Positions 47,210 through 56,604 of a stretch of DNA of 64,000 nt are shown here, one piece after another. The stretch comes from Leisingera sp. S132 (lineage in GTDB: Bacteria > Pseudomonadota > Alphaproteobacteria > Rhodobacterales > Rhodobacteraceae). The notes below the pieces were generated by a model, which saw only the letters and a program-made list of their open reading frames with translations, made no database searches and had not been told where the DNA came from. Both the position numbers and the translations under genes were made by a program. The stretch lies in NCBI RefSeq assembly GCF_025144465.1, contig NZ_CP083553.1, forward strand, positions 1,176,001 through 1,240,000. Reading direction: 5' to 3'. Numbering within the stretch: the first letter of the stretch is position 1; each line of letters begins with the position of its first letter.

Positions 47210-47341
47210 GCCCGGCCGGCAGGCCGGGCCGCGCAATCCCCACGTTCTATCACAGTTGCGTCAGGCCTCCCGCCGGCCCGATTGCCGGAGTGCCTGAGGG
47301 GCGCTATCCCGATGGTCCGGAACCATCAGGAAAGGCGCCCC
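47210..47341 (+). promoter_or_regulatory. Highly structured leader of the ArsM-like gene (candidate RNA element)
   Basis: Three hairpins are stacked before the ATG at 47343. A perfect 8-bp stem spans 47210-47229. A second spans 47261-47297 (TCAGGC with GCCTGA, inner CCGGC with GCCGG). The third, directly abutting it, spans 47298-47341 (GGGGCGC with GCGCCCC), enclosing a GATGGT/ACCATC hairpin. The ribosome site AGGAAAGG (47328-47335) lies between the inner hairpin and the right arm of the outer stem, so folding could hide it. It does not match a riboswitch consensus I know. Confidence 0.5.
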
Positions 47342-47342
47342 C

Positions 47343-48392
47343 ATGAAACATGAAAACGTGCAGACTTATTACGGCGAGGTGCTGCAAGGCAGCGACGACC
47401 TCCAGACCAACGCCTGCTGCACGCCGGATGATATGCCGGATCATGTGAAGGCGGTGCTGTCGAAGATCCACGATGAGGTGCTGACCCGCTACTATGGTTG
47501 CGGGCTGATCGCGCCCGAGGCGCTGGAAGGGGTCAAGATCCTCGACCTTGGCTGCGGCGCGGGACGGGACGTCTATGCGCTGTCGGCGCTGGTTGGCGAG
47601 CACGGCAGGGTGGTCGGCGTCGACATGACACCCGCCCAGCTGGAGGTGGCTCGCCGCCATCAGGACTATCACGCTGAGGTATTCGGCTATGCCAAGTCCA
47701 ACGTCGAGTTTCACCGCGGGTTTATCGAGACGCTGGAGGAACTGGACCTGGAGCCGGGCTCCTTTGACATCATCGTCTCCAACTGCGTGATCAACCTGGC
47801 CACCGACAAGGGCGCGGTGCTGCGCGGCGCGCATCACCTGCTGAAAGAAGGCGGGGAGATGTATTTTTCCGACGTTTACGCCGACCGGCGGGTGCCGCAG
47901 GAGATGGCGGAGGATGAGGTTCTGTACGGAGAGTGCCTGTCCGGGGCGCTCTATTGGAACGATTTTCTGTCAATCGCCAAAGAGTCCGGTTTCAAGGACC
48001 CGCGGATGGTGACCTCACGCCTTTTGACCATAGAAAACCCGGTGCTGGAAAAACGGGTGCAGCCGCTGAAGTTCCTGTCGGCCACCTACCGGCTTTTCAA
48101 GCTGCCAGTCTTGGAACCGGCTTGTGAGGATTACGGACAGGCGGTGATCTACAAGGGCACCATTCCGCACGCGCCCCACGTCTTTGCGCTGGACGATCAT
48201 CACGTGATCGAGGCGGGCAAGGTGTTTCCGGTCTGCGGCAACACCTGGATGATGCTGCAGAATACCCGGTTGGCGCCGCATTTTGAGTTCATTGGCAGCT
48301 TTGAGACCCACTATGGGATATTCGAAGGCTGCGGCGGCAATTCGCCCTTCAACGGGCTGGAACAGGACGGCGCCGCGCCGGGGTGCTGTTAA
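47343..48392 (+). CDS. arsM: ArsM-like arsenite S-adenosylmethionine methyltransferase
   Basis: The 349-residue protein has the SAM-binding motif ILDLGCGAGRDVYALSALV (residues 66-84) and GVDMTPAQLEVARRH. Cysteines match the ArsM layout: an NACC pair at 25-26, Cys53, Cys71, Cys148 in SNCVINLA and Cys198 in GECLSGA; the last two are the arsenite-binding positions of characterised enzymes. A further C-terminal domain ends in a CC pair. The likely reaction is methylation of As(III). No arsR, arsB or arsC lies beside it, and control may be through the structured leader. Another SAM-dependent role is possible. Confidence 0.8.
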   Translation: MKHENVQTYYGEVLQGSDDLQTNACCTPDDMPDHVKAVLSKIHDEVLTRYYGCGLIAPEALEGVKILDLGCGAGRDVYALSALVGEHGRVVGVDMTPAQLEVARRHQDYHAEVFGYAKSNVEFHRGFIETLEELDLEPGSFDIIVSNCVINLATDKGAVLRGAHHLLKEGGEMYFSDVYADRRVPQEMAEDEVLYGECLSGALYWNDFLSIAKESGFKDPRMVTSRLLTIENPVLEKRVQPLKFLSATYRLFKLPVLEPACEDYGQAVIYKGTIPHAPHVFALDDHHVIEAGKVFPVCGNTWMMLQNTRLAPHFEFIGSFETHYGIFEGCGGNSPFNGLEQDGAAPGCC

Positions 48393-48560
48393 CACGGCAA
48401 ATCCGAAATTGAAGTCTGCCGCCCGGCGGCACCGCCGGGCGCTGCCCTCGCCAAATTCTCTTCCTTGGCCTTAGGCTGACCGCACCGCTTGCGGCGCTGC
48501 CGCTGGGTTGCTATCCCGGCGTGAACCCAAGCGTTTTCATCGGAAACAGCCCGAGGCCTC

Positions 48561-49667
<1,107 letters not shown>

Positions 49668-49709
49668 CCGTTAGAGGGCAGTCTGCAGCCAGCGGAACGG
49701 GAGGTGCAG

Positions 49710-50561
49710 ATGCAGGGCAGCTATCAGATCAGGCCGCTGGCGGGTGCGGAAATCCAGACTGCTGTGGACTGGGCCGCGCGCGAAGGCTGGAACCCCGGCC
49801 ACCGGGATGCCGCCTGCTTTGCGAGCGTGGATCCGGAAGGCTTCTGGGGCGGGTTCCTGGACGGGCAGATAATCGCCTGCATTTCAGTGGTGAACTACGG
49901 CGCGGCGTTTGCCTTCCTCGGCTTCTACATCGTGGCGCCGGAGTGTCGCGGGCAGGGTTACGGGTATGCCTTGTGGCAGCAGGCGCTGGCCCATGCCGGG
50001 GGGAGGGTTGTCGGCCTTGACGGGGTGGTGGACCAGCAGGAGAACTACCGCCGCTCGGGATTTGAGCTTGCCTACCGCAATATCCGCTTTGGCGGGGTGC
50101 CGTCAGCCGGGCTGGCGGTTTCTGAGGACTATGATGTGACAGCACTTACTGCCCCCGCGGCGGAGCTGGAGGCGCTGGACGCCCGCGTCTTTCCAGCGCC
50201 GCGCCGGGTGTTCTGGCGACAATGGCTTGGGGCAGAGGGGCATCACTCCGTTGCCGCGTACCGGGACGGGAGTCTTGCCGGTTTCGGCACCCTGCGGCCC
50301 TGCGGCAACGGTTGCAAGATCGGGCCGCTGGTCGCGGTCTCCCGCATGGCGGCAAAGGCGGTGCTGGCGCGGCTGCTGCAGGAACTGCCACCCGGACAGG
50401 AAGTGTTTCTGGATGTGCCGGAGCCCCATGGCGCGGCGGTGGAACTGGCGCGCGGCATGGGGCTGGAGCCGGTGTTTGAGACCGCCCGGATGTACCGCGG
50501 GCCTGCGCCGCAACTGGATACGGATTTGATTTACGGTGTGACGAGCTTCGAGCTGGGTTAG
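49710..50561 (+). CDS. GNAT-family N-acetyltransferase with second GNAT-like domain
   Basis: The 283-residue product begins at ATG 49710 after GGGAGG. Residues about 5-135 form a GNAT domain with the acetyl-CoA loop VAPECRGQGYGYALWQQAL. Residues about 150-283 form a second, weaker GNAT-like half (Acetyltransf_18 type: LAGFGTLRPCGNGCKIGPLV, VFLDVPEPHGAAVELARGMGL). Such two-half proteins are common; substrates are unknown. It is followed by the second copy of the dispersed hairpin element. Confidence 0.85.
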   Translation: MQGSYQIRPLAGAEIQTAVDWAAREGWNPGHRDAACFASVDPEGFWGGFLDGQIIACISVVNYGAAFAFLGFYIVAPECRGQGYGYALWQQALAHAGGRVVGLDGVVDQQENYRRSGFELAYRNIRFGGVPSAGLAVSEDYDVTALTAPAAELEALDARVFPAPRRVFWRQWLGAEGHHSVAAYRDGSLAGFGTLRPCGNGCKIGPLVAVSRMAAKAVLARLLQELPPGQEVFLDVPEPHGAAVELARGMGLEPVFETARMYRGPAPQLDTDLIYGVTSFELG

Positions 50562-50617
50562 GGGCGCTGCCCCCGCCGCCGCTGGCGGCTCCCCCGGAGT
50601 ATTTTGAGAAAGATGAA
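50561..50617 (+). repeat. Hairpin plus GAGTATTTTGAGAAAGATGAA dispersed motif, copy 2
   Basis: Directly after the GNAT stop lie GGGG/CCCC and GCCGCC/GGCGGC dyads (50575-50580 with 50584-50589), then TCCCCC and a T-rich motif at 50597-50617. The motif matches the copy at 6718-6740 in 18 of about 21 positions. It lies between convergent genes and may serve both as terminator. Confidence 0.6.
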
Positions 50618-50622
50618 AGAGC

Positions 50623-51303
50623 TTAGCCAGAGTTTCCGTAAGGATCGTAATCCTGCAGCCGCTTGCCGGGTTCGTCCACGAACAGCTCGGGCAGGGCAGA
50701 GGCGTCCTCGATCAGGTCGACCCGGAACACCCGGAAGGCCTCGCGGGTTTCGCACCAGGCGGTGAGGGTCCAGACCCGGCCCCAGTACTCCATGTGCAGC
50801 GGGCGGATTTTGCGCTCTGTCAGGGTGCCGTCGATGCGGCGGTATGTCAGCTGCAGTTTCTGGCGCGCTTTGATGGCAGCGCGCAGGGTTGGCATATGGG
50901 CAAGGGCGCGGGCGGCGTCCGAAAACGGATAGACCGCGAATTTCCAGGCGTCGGCCTCTGCGATGGTCTGCTCCGGCAGCACCGCGTCCACCTTGGCTGC
51001 CAGCGACAGCGCGGCAGCCTTCAGGTCCGGATCGGCGGCCTCAGCCACAATGGCCATGCCAAGGTTGAGCGCCTCCAGTTCCTCTGGCGTTAGGGTCAGC
51101 GGCGGCAGGCTGATCTGCTCGCGCACCATGTAGCCGACGCCGCGCTCGCCCTCCACCGGCACACCGGAGGCCACCAGCGTGTCCATGTCGCGGTAGATAG
51201 TGCGGGTGGAGACCTCCAGCCGTTCGGCGATGTCCTGGGCGCGGTGAAGCTTCCCGTCGCGCAGGATCTGGATGATTTCGAAAAGGCGGTCGGTGCGGCG
51301 CAT
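50623..51303 (-). CDS. YafY-type transcriptional regulator (HTH plus WYL domain)
   Basis: The 226-residue product from the ATG at 51303 has an N-terminal HTH (MRRTDRLFEIIQILRDGKLHRAQDIAERLEVSTRTIYRDMDTL) and a WYL effector domain (RKIRPLHMEYWGRVWTLTAWCETREAFRVFRVDLI). WYL regulators sense ligands and often control the neighbouring gene. It follows the small gene at 51405 on the same strand, and a 24-bp palindrome lies before that gene. A longer frame to 51339 lacks start support. Confidence 0.88.
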   Translation of the reverse strand: MRRTDRLFEIIQILRDGKLHRAQDIAERLEVSTRTIYRDMDTLVASGVPVEGERGVGYMVREQISLPPLTLTPEELEALNLGMAIVAEAADPDLKAAALSLAAKVDAVLPEQTIAEADAWKFAVYPFSDAARALAHMPTLRAAIKARQKLQLTYRRIDGTLTERKIRPLHMEYWGRVWTLTAWCETREAFRVFRVDLIEDASALPELFVDEPGKRLQDYDPYGNSG

Positions 51304-51404
51304 GGGGCTAGCCTTTGCGCGGTGGCGTGAGGAGGTCAAGGGCTGCGCCCGGCCCGCAGGCGCAGCCTGCAGTGATTCCGGCCTTCAGGCGCAGCCCGGC
51401 AGGC

Positions 51405-51713
51405 TTAGGGCGTCATCTGCCACAGCACCTCTTCATGGCGCATGCTGGCACTGTCAGGCGCAAGGGCCGCCGCCACCTCCGGCGCGAAGTCCTGCTGCAT
51501 GAAGGTCTGCGCCACCTGTTTTGCCGTTGCCATGTCCTTCCAGACCACATAGTCGGTCCACTTGCCGTCCTCGCCCTGGCTGAGCTGGCGTGTGACAAAG
51601 CCGTCCTGGGCGCGCACGAAGCCCTCGGTGCGCTGCATCAGCGCTGTGAAATCTGCGGGACTCACGCCATCGGCCAGTTTGAAGGTCACGATTTCGGCGA
51701 CATGTTTGCTCAT
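51405..51713 (-). CDS. Small dimeric alpha-beta barrel (ABM-like) protein
   Basis: The 102-residue product starts at ATG 51713 after AAGGAGAAAC. The pattern AEIVTFKLADGVSPADFTALMQRTEGFVRAQDGFVTRQLSQGEDG-KWTDYVVWKDMATA resembles ferredoxin-like dimeric barrels such as antibiotic-biosynthesis monooxygenase relatives. No cofactor residue can be named. A perfect 9-bp-arm palindrome lies 46 bp before its start, and the WYL regulator gene is 102 bp downstream, so it is the likely regulated target. Confidence 0.75.
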   Translation of the reverse strand: MSKHVAEIVTFKLADGVSPADFTALMQRTEGFVRAQDGFVTRQLSQGEDGKWTDYVVWKDMATAKQVAQTFMQQDFAPEVAAALAPDSASMRHEEVLWQMTP

Positions 51714-51758
51714 CACGTTTCTCCTTTGTTCATGTGATGGGCTGGATTTACCGCCTTG

Positions 51759-51782
51759 CAACTGACATAAACCTGTCAGTTG
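51759..51782. promoter_or_regulatory. 24-bp palindrome, probable WYL regulator operator
   Basis: CAACTGACA (51759-51767) and TGTCAGTTG (51774-51782) are perfect complements around a 6-bp spacer. It lies 46 bp before the ATG at 51713, at the expected position of its promoter, upstream of the two-gene unit that ends with the YafY-type regulator. Confidence 0.65.
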
Positions 51783-51879
51783 GATGCGGGCGGCCGGCAA
51801 AAACTTCGGATTCCCGCGCTTGCAGGCGCTTTCTGCGTGCGGAGTTGCTTTCGCTCAAAGCAGCGGCCGCGCTAAACCC

Positions 51880-51975
51880 GTAGCGAACAATTCCACCGGC
51901 GCCGCCAATCTGCGCCGGATCAAGTAAGTAGCGAACAATTCCACCGGCGCCGCCAATCTGCGCCGGATCAAGTAA
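51880..51975 (+). repeat. Perfect 48-bp tandem duplication before tatA
   Basis: Units 51880-51927 and 51928-51975 are identical. Each holds a 7-bp dyad (CCGGCGC with GCGCCGG) and ends ATCAAGTAA; the second unit abuts the tatA ribosome site (GGAGAG). The lack of any mismatch implies a recent event. Each unit carries the hairpin, so the tatA leader has two in a row. Confidence 0.95.
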
Positions 51976-51987
51976 GGAGAGACTCAT

Positions 51988-52215
51988 ATGCTCAACAACA
52001 TCGGCCTGCCTGGCCTGCTGCTCATCGCTGTCGTGGTGCTGGTCCTGTTCGGCCGCGGCAAGATTTCCTCGCTGATGGGGGAAGTCGGCAAGGGCATCAC
52101 CTCGTTCAAGAAGGGCATCAACGAAGGCACCAAGGAGCTGGAGCAGGACGCCGCTGACGCCGCCAAGGACGTCACCCCGGGAGCCGAATCTGCGACCGAA
52201 AAAGACAAGGCCTAA
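51988..52215 (+). CDS. tatA: Sec-independent translocase subunit TatA
   Basis: The 75-residue protein has one N-terminal membrane helix ([20 protein letters not shown]), with the FGRGKI hinge and amphipathic helix ([19 protein letters not shown]) typical of TatA, and an acidic tail. TatA polymerises to form the pore for folded proteins with twin-arginine signals. It starts the tatABC operon, 12 bp after the duplicated leader. tatB starts 6 bp after its stop. Confidence 0.95.
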   Translation: MLNNIGLPGLLLIAVVVLVLFGRGKISSLMGEVGKGITSFKKGINEGTKELEQDAADAAKDVTPGAESATEKDKA

Positions 52216-52221
52216 GCGCGG

Positions 52222-52698
52222 ATGTTCGATCTTGGGTGGACCGAACTGCTGGTCATCGGCGTTGTCGCGCTGATCGTCGTCGGCCCCAAGGACCTGCCGG
52301 TGCTGTTCCGCAATGTGGGGCGGTTTGTCGGCAAGGCCAAGGGGATGGCGCGCGAGTTCAGCCGTGCGATGCATGACGCGGCGGATGAGGCCGGGGTCAA
52401 TGAGGTCGCCAAGGGGCTGAAGGCTGCGTCGAACCCGATGAGCACCGCCATGGACGGGGTCAAGCAAGCCGCGCAGGAGATGGCGTCGTCGATCGACCCC
52501 ACCAAATACGACCCCGAAAGCGAGACCGGCAAGCTGGCGGCTGAGCGCGCGGAAGACGCCAAGAAGATCCAGGCGTCGACAGCGCGTGCCGCAGCCGAGC
52601 GCAAGGCGCGCGAGGCGGAGGAGGCGCTGGCTAAGGCGGAAGCTGCCGAGGCGGCGCTGAAACCTGCGGCAGCGAAGGAAGAAGAGGCCAAGTCATGA
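52222..52698 (+). CDS. tatB: Sec-independent translocase subunit TatB
   Basis: The 158-residue protein begins [30 protein letters not shown], with the TatB glutamate in the helix and the GPKDLP hinge. An amphipathic helix follows ([22 protein letters not shown]), then a long Ala/Glu/Lys-rich coiled tail. TatB and TatC bind signal peptides first. The stop overlaps the tatC start (ATGA). Confidence 0.95.
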   Translation: MFDLGWTELLVIGVVALIVVGPKDLPVLFRNVGRFVGKAKGMAREFSRAMHDAADEAGVNEVAKGLKAASNPMSTAMDGVKQAAQEMASSIDPTKYDPESETGKLAAERAEDAKKIQASTARAAAERKAREAEEALAKAEAAEAALKPAAAKEEEAKS

Positions 52699-53585
52699 GC
52701 AAGACGGATGAGATCGACGACTCAACCGCGCCGCTGATCGAGCATCTGGCCGAGCTGCGCACGCGGCTCATCCATTCGGTGCTGGCTTTCATCGCTGGCA
52801 TGGTGATCTGCTTCACCGTGGCGACGCCGGTGTTCAACTTCCTGACCGCGCCGCTGTGCCAGGTGCTGGCCGAGAGCGGGCAGGATTGCGCGCTGATCTT
52901 CATCAGCCCGCAGGAAGGCTTCTTCGTCGCGATCAAGATCTCCTTCCTGGGCGGTTTCATCCTGGCGTTTCCCTATATCGGGTTCCAGATGTGGCGGTTT
53001 GTGGCGCCGGGGCTGTATAAATCCGAGAAGGGGGCGTTCCTGCCTTTCCTGGTTGCGTCGCCCTTCATGTTCCTCTTGGGCGCCAGCTTTGCCTTCTATG
53101 TGGTCACGCCTCTGGCCTATGACTTCTTCCTCGGTTTCCAGCAGTTCGGTTCCGGCGGCGAGGCGGTGGTCGGCGAGGAAGTGAACCAGGGTCTCAGCGT
53201 GGTGTTCCAGGGCTCCGCCCAGGAGTATCTGAACCTGACGATCAAGTTCATCGTGGCCTTTGGCCTGTGCTTCCAGCTGCCGGTTCTGCTGACCCTGATG
53301 GGTAAGGCCGGGCTGGTCAGCGCCGACGGCCTGGGATCTGTCCGCAAATATGCGGTGGTGGCGATCCTGGTGCTGGCGGCCCTGGTGACGCCGCCGGATG
53401 TGATCACCCAGATCATCCTGTTTGTGGTGGTCTACGGGCTTTACGAGATCTCAATCTTCCTGGTCCGCCGGGTGGAGGCCAAGCGCGAGGCGAAGCTGCG
53501 CGCGGAGGGCTACTATGACGACGAGGAGATGGAGGCCCATCCGGATGATCCGGTGCCTGCCGAGGCCGAGGACGGCAAGGGCTGA
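52695..53585 (+). CDS. tatC: Sec-independent translocase subunit TatC
   Basis: The 296-residue protein has six membrane helices and the conserved N-terminal [21 protein letters not shown] that binds twin-arginine signals. [29 protein letters not shown] and [19 protein letters not shown] also match TatC. A hydrophilic acidic C-terminal tail follows. It overlaps tatB, and a terminator lies 26 bp after its stop. Confidence 0.96.
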   Translation: MSKTDEIDDSTAPLIEHLAELRTRLIHSVLAFIAGMVICFTVATPVFNFLTAPLCQVLAESGQDCALIFISPQEGFFVAIKISFLGGFILAFPYIGFQMWRFVAPGLYKSEKGAFLPFLVASPFMFLLGASFAFYVVTPLAYDFFLGFQQFGSGGEAVVGEEVNQGLSVVFQGSAQEYLNLTIKFIVAFGLCFQLPVLLTLMGKAGLVSADGLGSVRKYAVVAILVLAALVTPPDVITQIILFVVVYGLYEISIFLVRRVEAKREAKLRAEGYYDDEEMEAHPDDPVPAEAEDGKG

Positions 53586-53610
53586 AGGGCCTGAAACGGT
53601 TTGAAATGGA

Positions 53611-53638
53611 AAAGCGCGCCTGAGAGGGCGCGCTTTTT
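53611..53638 (+). terminator. Intrinsic terminator of tatABC
   Basis: A perfect 10-bp stem (AAAGCGCGCC at 53611-53620, GGCGCGCTTT at 53627-53636, loop TGAGAG) runs into TTTTT. It closes the tat operon. Confidence 0.9.
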
Positions 53639-53749
53639 ATTGGAAGTGCTGGTCTGCAATGAGCCCAACTTGACCGATGCTGCGCAATCAACGAATGTCG
53701 GGTTGCCGTTTCCCAGCTACAGTTCCGCCAATTATTCACAAACAAATTT

Positions 53750-53773
53750 CCGCAACGTCGTGCGACGCTGCGG
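53750..53773 (-). terminator. Probable terminator of the amidohydrolase gene
   Basis: CCGCA-A-CGTCG pairs with CGACG-C-TGCGG (one mismatch, 2-nt loop). On the minus strand the hairpin is followed by AAATTTGTTTG. It lies 30 bp after the amidohydrolase stop. Confidence 0.45.
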
Positions 53774-53804
53774 ATAATCGATTTTGTTGCGTTGTTGCCG
53801 CGCT

Positions 53805-55493
53805 TTAAGGCAGAAGATTATGAACGATCCGGCCATTCAACATTGTCATCAAGACCTTCGTTTCATGAATGGTATGCGGTTCGGTTTCGAACAAGTTTCG
53901 ATCCAGCACAATCATATCAGCCAGTTTGCCCACTGAGATTGAGCCTAGGTCGTCTTCCTGGCCCATCTGATAAGCAGCGGACATGGTGTAAGCTTGGATG
54001 GATTGCTCAAGGCTGATGCTTTCCTCTGCCGGGGCCATCGGATCGCCCTCTGTCTGTCCAAGTCCCAAGCGTGTCAGTCCGACTTCCATTGCATGAAATG
54101 GAGTGCATCCGGTGATCGGGCGCCCGCAGGCCGGAAAGTCACTGCCACTGGTCAGGACCACGCCCGCTTCGATAAATGAGCGCGCCGTGCCAACCATCAG
54201 CGTGTCGTCCTCAAACACAGCAGGATTGCGGTGTTGGAAGTTCAAGTTGTTGCCTTCGAAATTCACCGCGCCAATGACACCCAGTTCCGCAAAACGCGGG
54301 AAGTCGGATTTCATGATCGGGTCCATGTGGGTGATGATGAACCGGCTTTCCGTGTCCGGTTGGGCTGCCCTGGCCGTTTCCATACCATCAAGCGTCTGAG
54401 TGACGGTAAAGGGCGTTGTGGCATGCACCATTACGTTGAGATCAGCCTCGGCAATCCGCGTGAAGATGTCGCTCAATTGCGCGCTGTCGAACAAAAGGTG
54501 AGATTTCGACGGATCAGGTGATTGTCCATCGTTAGAGACCTTGATGCCGGTAATCTTCAGCAGATCGCTGTCGTAGGTGTCCCGAAGCCTTTTGGCCTCT
54601 GCGACGGCCACATCTGCATCGGTTCCATCAATCACGTAGAAAGAACCGTTATAGCGGATGTTGAGTTGCCCGCCCGCTTCTAGTTCTCGCAAAGCGATGT
54701 AGGCGTTTTCCTGAACCGACGGCGTGCCTGCGTCGAACAGGGAAGTGATGCCGACGGTCGCAAAGTCCGGAAGAACCCGTTGATACCCGGCAAGGAACTG
54801 CTCGGGGGTGCCAAGTCCAAGCGCGCTGAGATGTGACCAGAACGCCGCGCCTTCAACCAGGTGGCCTGTTGGCTCGCCGTTGCTGTCCCGACGATAGAAA
54901 TGCGCGCCAGGAACAGGGTCAGGCGTGTCGCGCGTGATATTCAAGACCTCCAGCGCCTTGCTGTTGGCCCAAGCACTGTGGCCAAATCCGGAAATGATAA
55001 AGACAGGGCGATCCGGGACAACAGTATCCAACATCTCCTTTGACGGCCCGGCGGGACCAAAGACGGGCGGTATATATCCAAACCCAGCGATGACTGGCGC
55101 ATCCGGGTTGGCGTCCGCATATTGTTTGACAGCGTCCTGATAGTCACCGATGCGCATGTTCGGCGTCAGGATCACCCCGAGCGCTGTGGCGAGGCCAGCC
55201 ACTCCGGGATGGGTATGAATGTCGTTCAGACCCGGCATCATCATACGCCCATCTACGTCAATGACCTGTGTGTCCTCGTTGCGGTATGTCAGTGCAGAAT
55301 TGGCATCACCCACGAAAGTAATCCGGTTGTCGTCCACAACCACCGCCTCTGCCCAAGGCTGCGCTTGATCCACAGTGTAGACCTTGGCGTTTGTGAAGAT
55401 GTAGTCATCCGCGAACGCGGCGCTGCACAGCGAGACTGACGCGAGTAGGGCAACCGATTGTGTGAGGCTTGGAAAGAGACGAGGAAGTTTCAT
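53805..55493 (-). CDS. Secreted amidohydrolase, YtcJ-like
   Basis: The 562-residue protein has a signal peptide (about residues 1-28, ending CSAAFA), so it is exported. The amidohydrolase-3 fold shows GRMMMPGLNDIHTHPG (metal-binding His pair), FIISGFGHSAWANSKALE, EGAAFW, THMDPIMKSD and VVLTSGSDFPACG (metal-binding Asp). The hydrolysed substrate is unknown. GC is lower than in the tat operon, and codons differ, a sign of transfer. It is divergent from a TetR regulator that probably controls it through palindromes in between. Confidence 0.88.
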   Translation of the reverse strand: MKLPRLFPSLTQSVALLASVSLCSAAFADDYIFTNAKVYTVDQAQPWAEAVVVDDNRITFVGDANSALTYRNEDTQVIDVDGRMMMPGLNDIHTHPGVAGLATALGVILTPNMRIGDYQDAVKQYADANPDAPVIAGFGYIPPVFGPAGPSKEMLDTVVPDRPVFIISGFGHSAWANSKALEVLNITRDTPDPVPGAHFYRRDSNGEPTGHLVEGAAFWSHLSALGLGTPEQFLAGYQRVLPDFATVGITSLFDAGTPSVQENAYIALRELEAGGQLNIRYNGSFYVIDGTDADVAVAEAKRLRDTYDSDLLKITGIKVSNDGQSPDPSKSHLLFDSAQLSDIFTRIAEADLNVMVHATTPFTVTQTLDGMETARAAQPDTESRFIITHMDPIMKSDFPRFAELGVIGAVNFEGNNLNFQHRNPAVFEDDTLMVGTARSFIEAGVVLTSGSDFPACGRPITGCTPFHAMEVGLTRLGLGQTEGDPMAPAEESISLEQSIQAYTMSAAYQMGQEDDLGSISVGKLADMIVLDRNLFETEPHTIHETKVLMTMLNGRIVHNLLP

Positions 55494-55646
55494 CTTTCGT
55501 TCTCCTGGGGATGCTTAGTTTTGACTTAGGAGCGAATGTGGAAAGACTGGTCTTTAAGGAGCTGTTCTGCCGGAGTGATGAGCATCTATTGGGCTGGGAT
55601 CTTTGTATTGGCGGAGGCAGGTATCATTCAGCGACCCGATAACTTA

Positions 55647-55683
55647 TTAACGGTGTTAACTTGACGCTTATTAACACTGTTAG
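55647..55683. promoter_or_regulatory. Two TetR-type operator palindromes
   Basis: TTAACGGTGTTAA (55647-55659) and TTAACACTGTTAG (55671-55683) are dyads around a 3-bp centre, each preceded by CTTA and spaced 24 bp start to start. They flank the TTGACG of the tetR promoter, a good position for autorepression and control of the divergent amidohydrolase. Confidence 0.6.
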
Positions 55684-55689
55684 TATCTG
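55661..55689 (+). promoter_or_regulatory. Promoter of the TetR-type regulator
   Basis: TTGACG (55661-55666) and TATCTG (55684-55689) are 17 bp apart, 30 bp before the ATG at 55719. The two operator palindromes overlap the spacer and lie just upstream. Confidence 0.45.
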
Positions 55690-55718
55690 TCAAGCACGAA
55701 GAATGCGAAAGTAGTGTA

Positions 55719-56336
55719 ATGAACCAAAGGTTGCCGTCCGCTGAGCGCAGCAAGGAACTCATTGAGATCGCCAAGGCGCTGTTCGTAGATTTTGGACCTG
55801 AGGGAGTGAAGCTGAGAGAGATCGCTCGACAGGCCGGTGTGTCAGCCCCTTCGGTTTACAATCACTTTGCAAGTTTGGAAGACTTGCTGGCGGCAATCCT
55901 GGAAGAACATCTCGACGATCTCCTTGAGGTCTACGCGGCGATAAGCACGCTGCCACCAGAACGGGCTGTGAGGGAACTTTGCAAGGAGCACACAATGCTT
56001 CTGGCCGAAAATCCCGCAGCCGCGCATTTGCTGATGGCCCATCAGCAATTAAAGGCGAAACTCGGTCCCCTGCGCCACATCGCTGAAAAAATCTCCGCCT
56101 TGAACACGGCCGAAGCCGCAATTTTCAAGAGCGGTGAGTCCCAGGGCGTTTTCCAGGAGGTGGACTTTCATGACGTGACGTTGGCCCGACTTGGAATGAC
56201 GACAACTATCCTGTCGGCGCATCGGACCAATAGTGGAATAGTACAGGATCAAGTTGCGACAACTGCCGAAACCGTCTCAGCGTTCGTGCTGAAAATCCTA
56301 AAAGCCACGCGGGTAGCTGGCGACACGCATCAGTAA
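55719..56336 (+). CDS. TetR/AcrR-family transcriptional regulator
   Basis: The 205-residue protein has the TetR N-terminal HTH (ELIEIAKALFVDFGPEGVKLREIARQAGVSAPSVYNHFASLEDLLAAIL, residues about 13-60) and an all-helical ligand domain. Members repress neighbouring genes and release DNA on ligand binding. It is divergent from the amidohydrolase gene, which is probably its target. The GC level is again lower than the surrounding core genes. Confidence 0.9.
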   Translation: MNQRLPSAERSKELIEIAKALFVDFGPEGVKLREIARQAGVSAPSVYNHFASLEDLLAAILEEHLDDLLEVYAAISTLPPERAVRELCKEHTMLLAENPAAAHLLMAHQQLKAKLGPLRHIAEKISALNTAEAAIFKSGESQGVFQEVDFHDVTLARLGMTTTILSAHRTNSGIVQDQVATTAETVSAFVLKILKATRVAGDTHQ

Positions 56337-56604
56337 GCGCCAATGATTCAGGATAATGCCTTGTTGTGGGGCACTGTTTTCAAGACCCGACATTGGAGCT
56401 CCCGCAGCGAAAGCTCAATTTGTCCCGCTCAATTGCCTTTCGCGGTTTCAGGCTATTCAGTCGATCTCCGCAAAAGTGTAAGGCCAAGCCGCAGGCAGGA
56501 CGTCCACACCCCCAACACTCTTTCGTGAAACCCCGCCCGCCAGCGTATCTTTGCTCCACCCCATACGGCATCCTGCGGCCAGTCCTGGATTAAGGGAGGT
56601 TTCC

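Noticed and set aside
48421-48440. Terminator after the ArsM-like gene
   Set aside because: A strong GCCCGGCG hairpin is present but no T-run follows, so it is not listed as a terminator.
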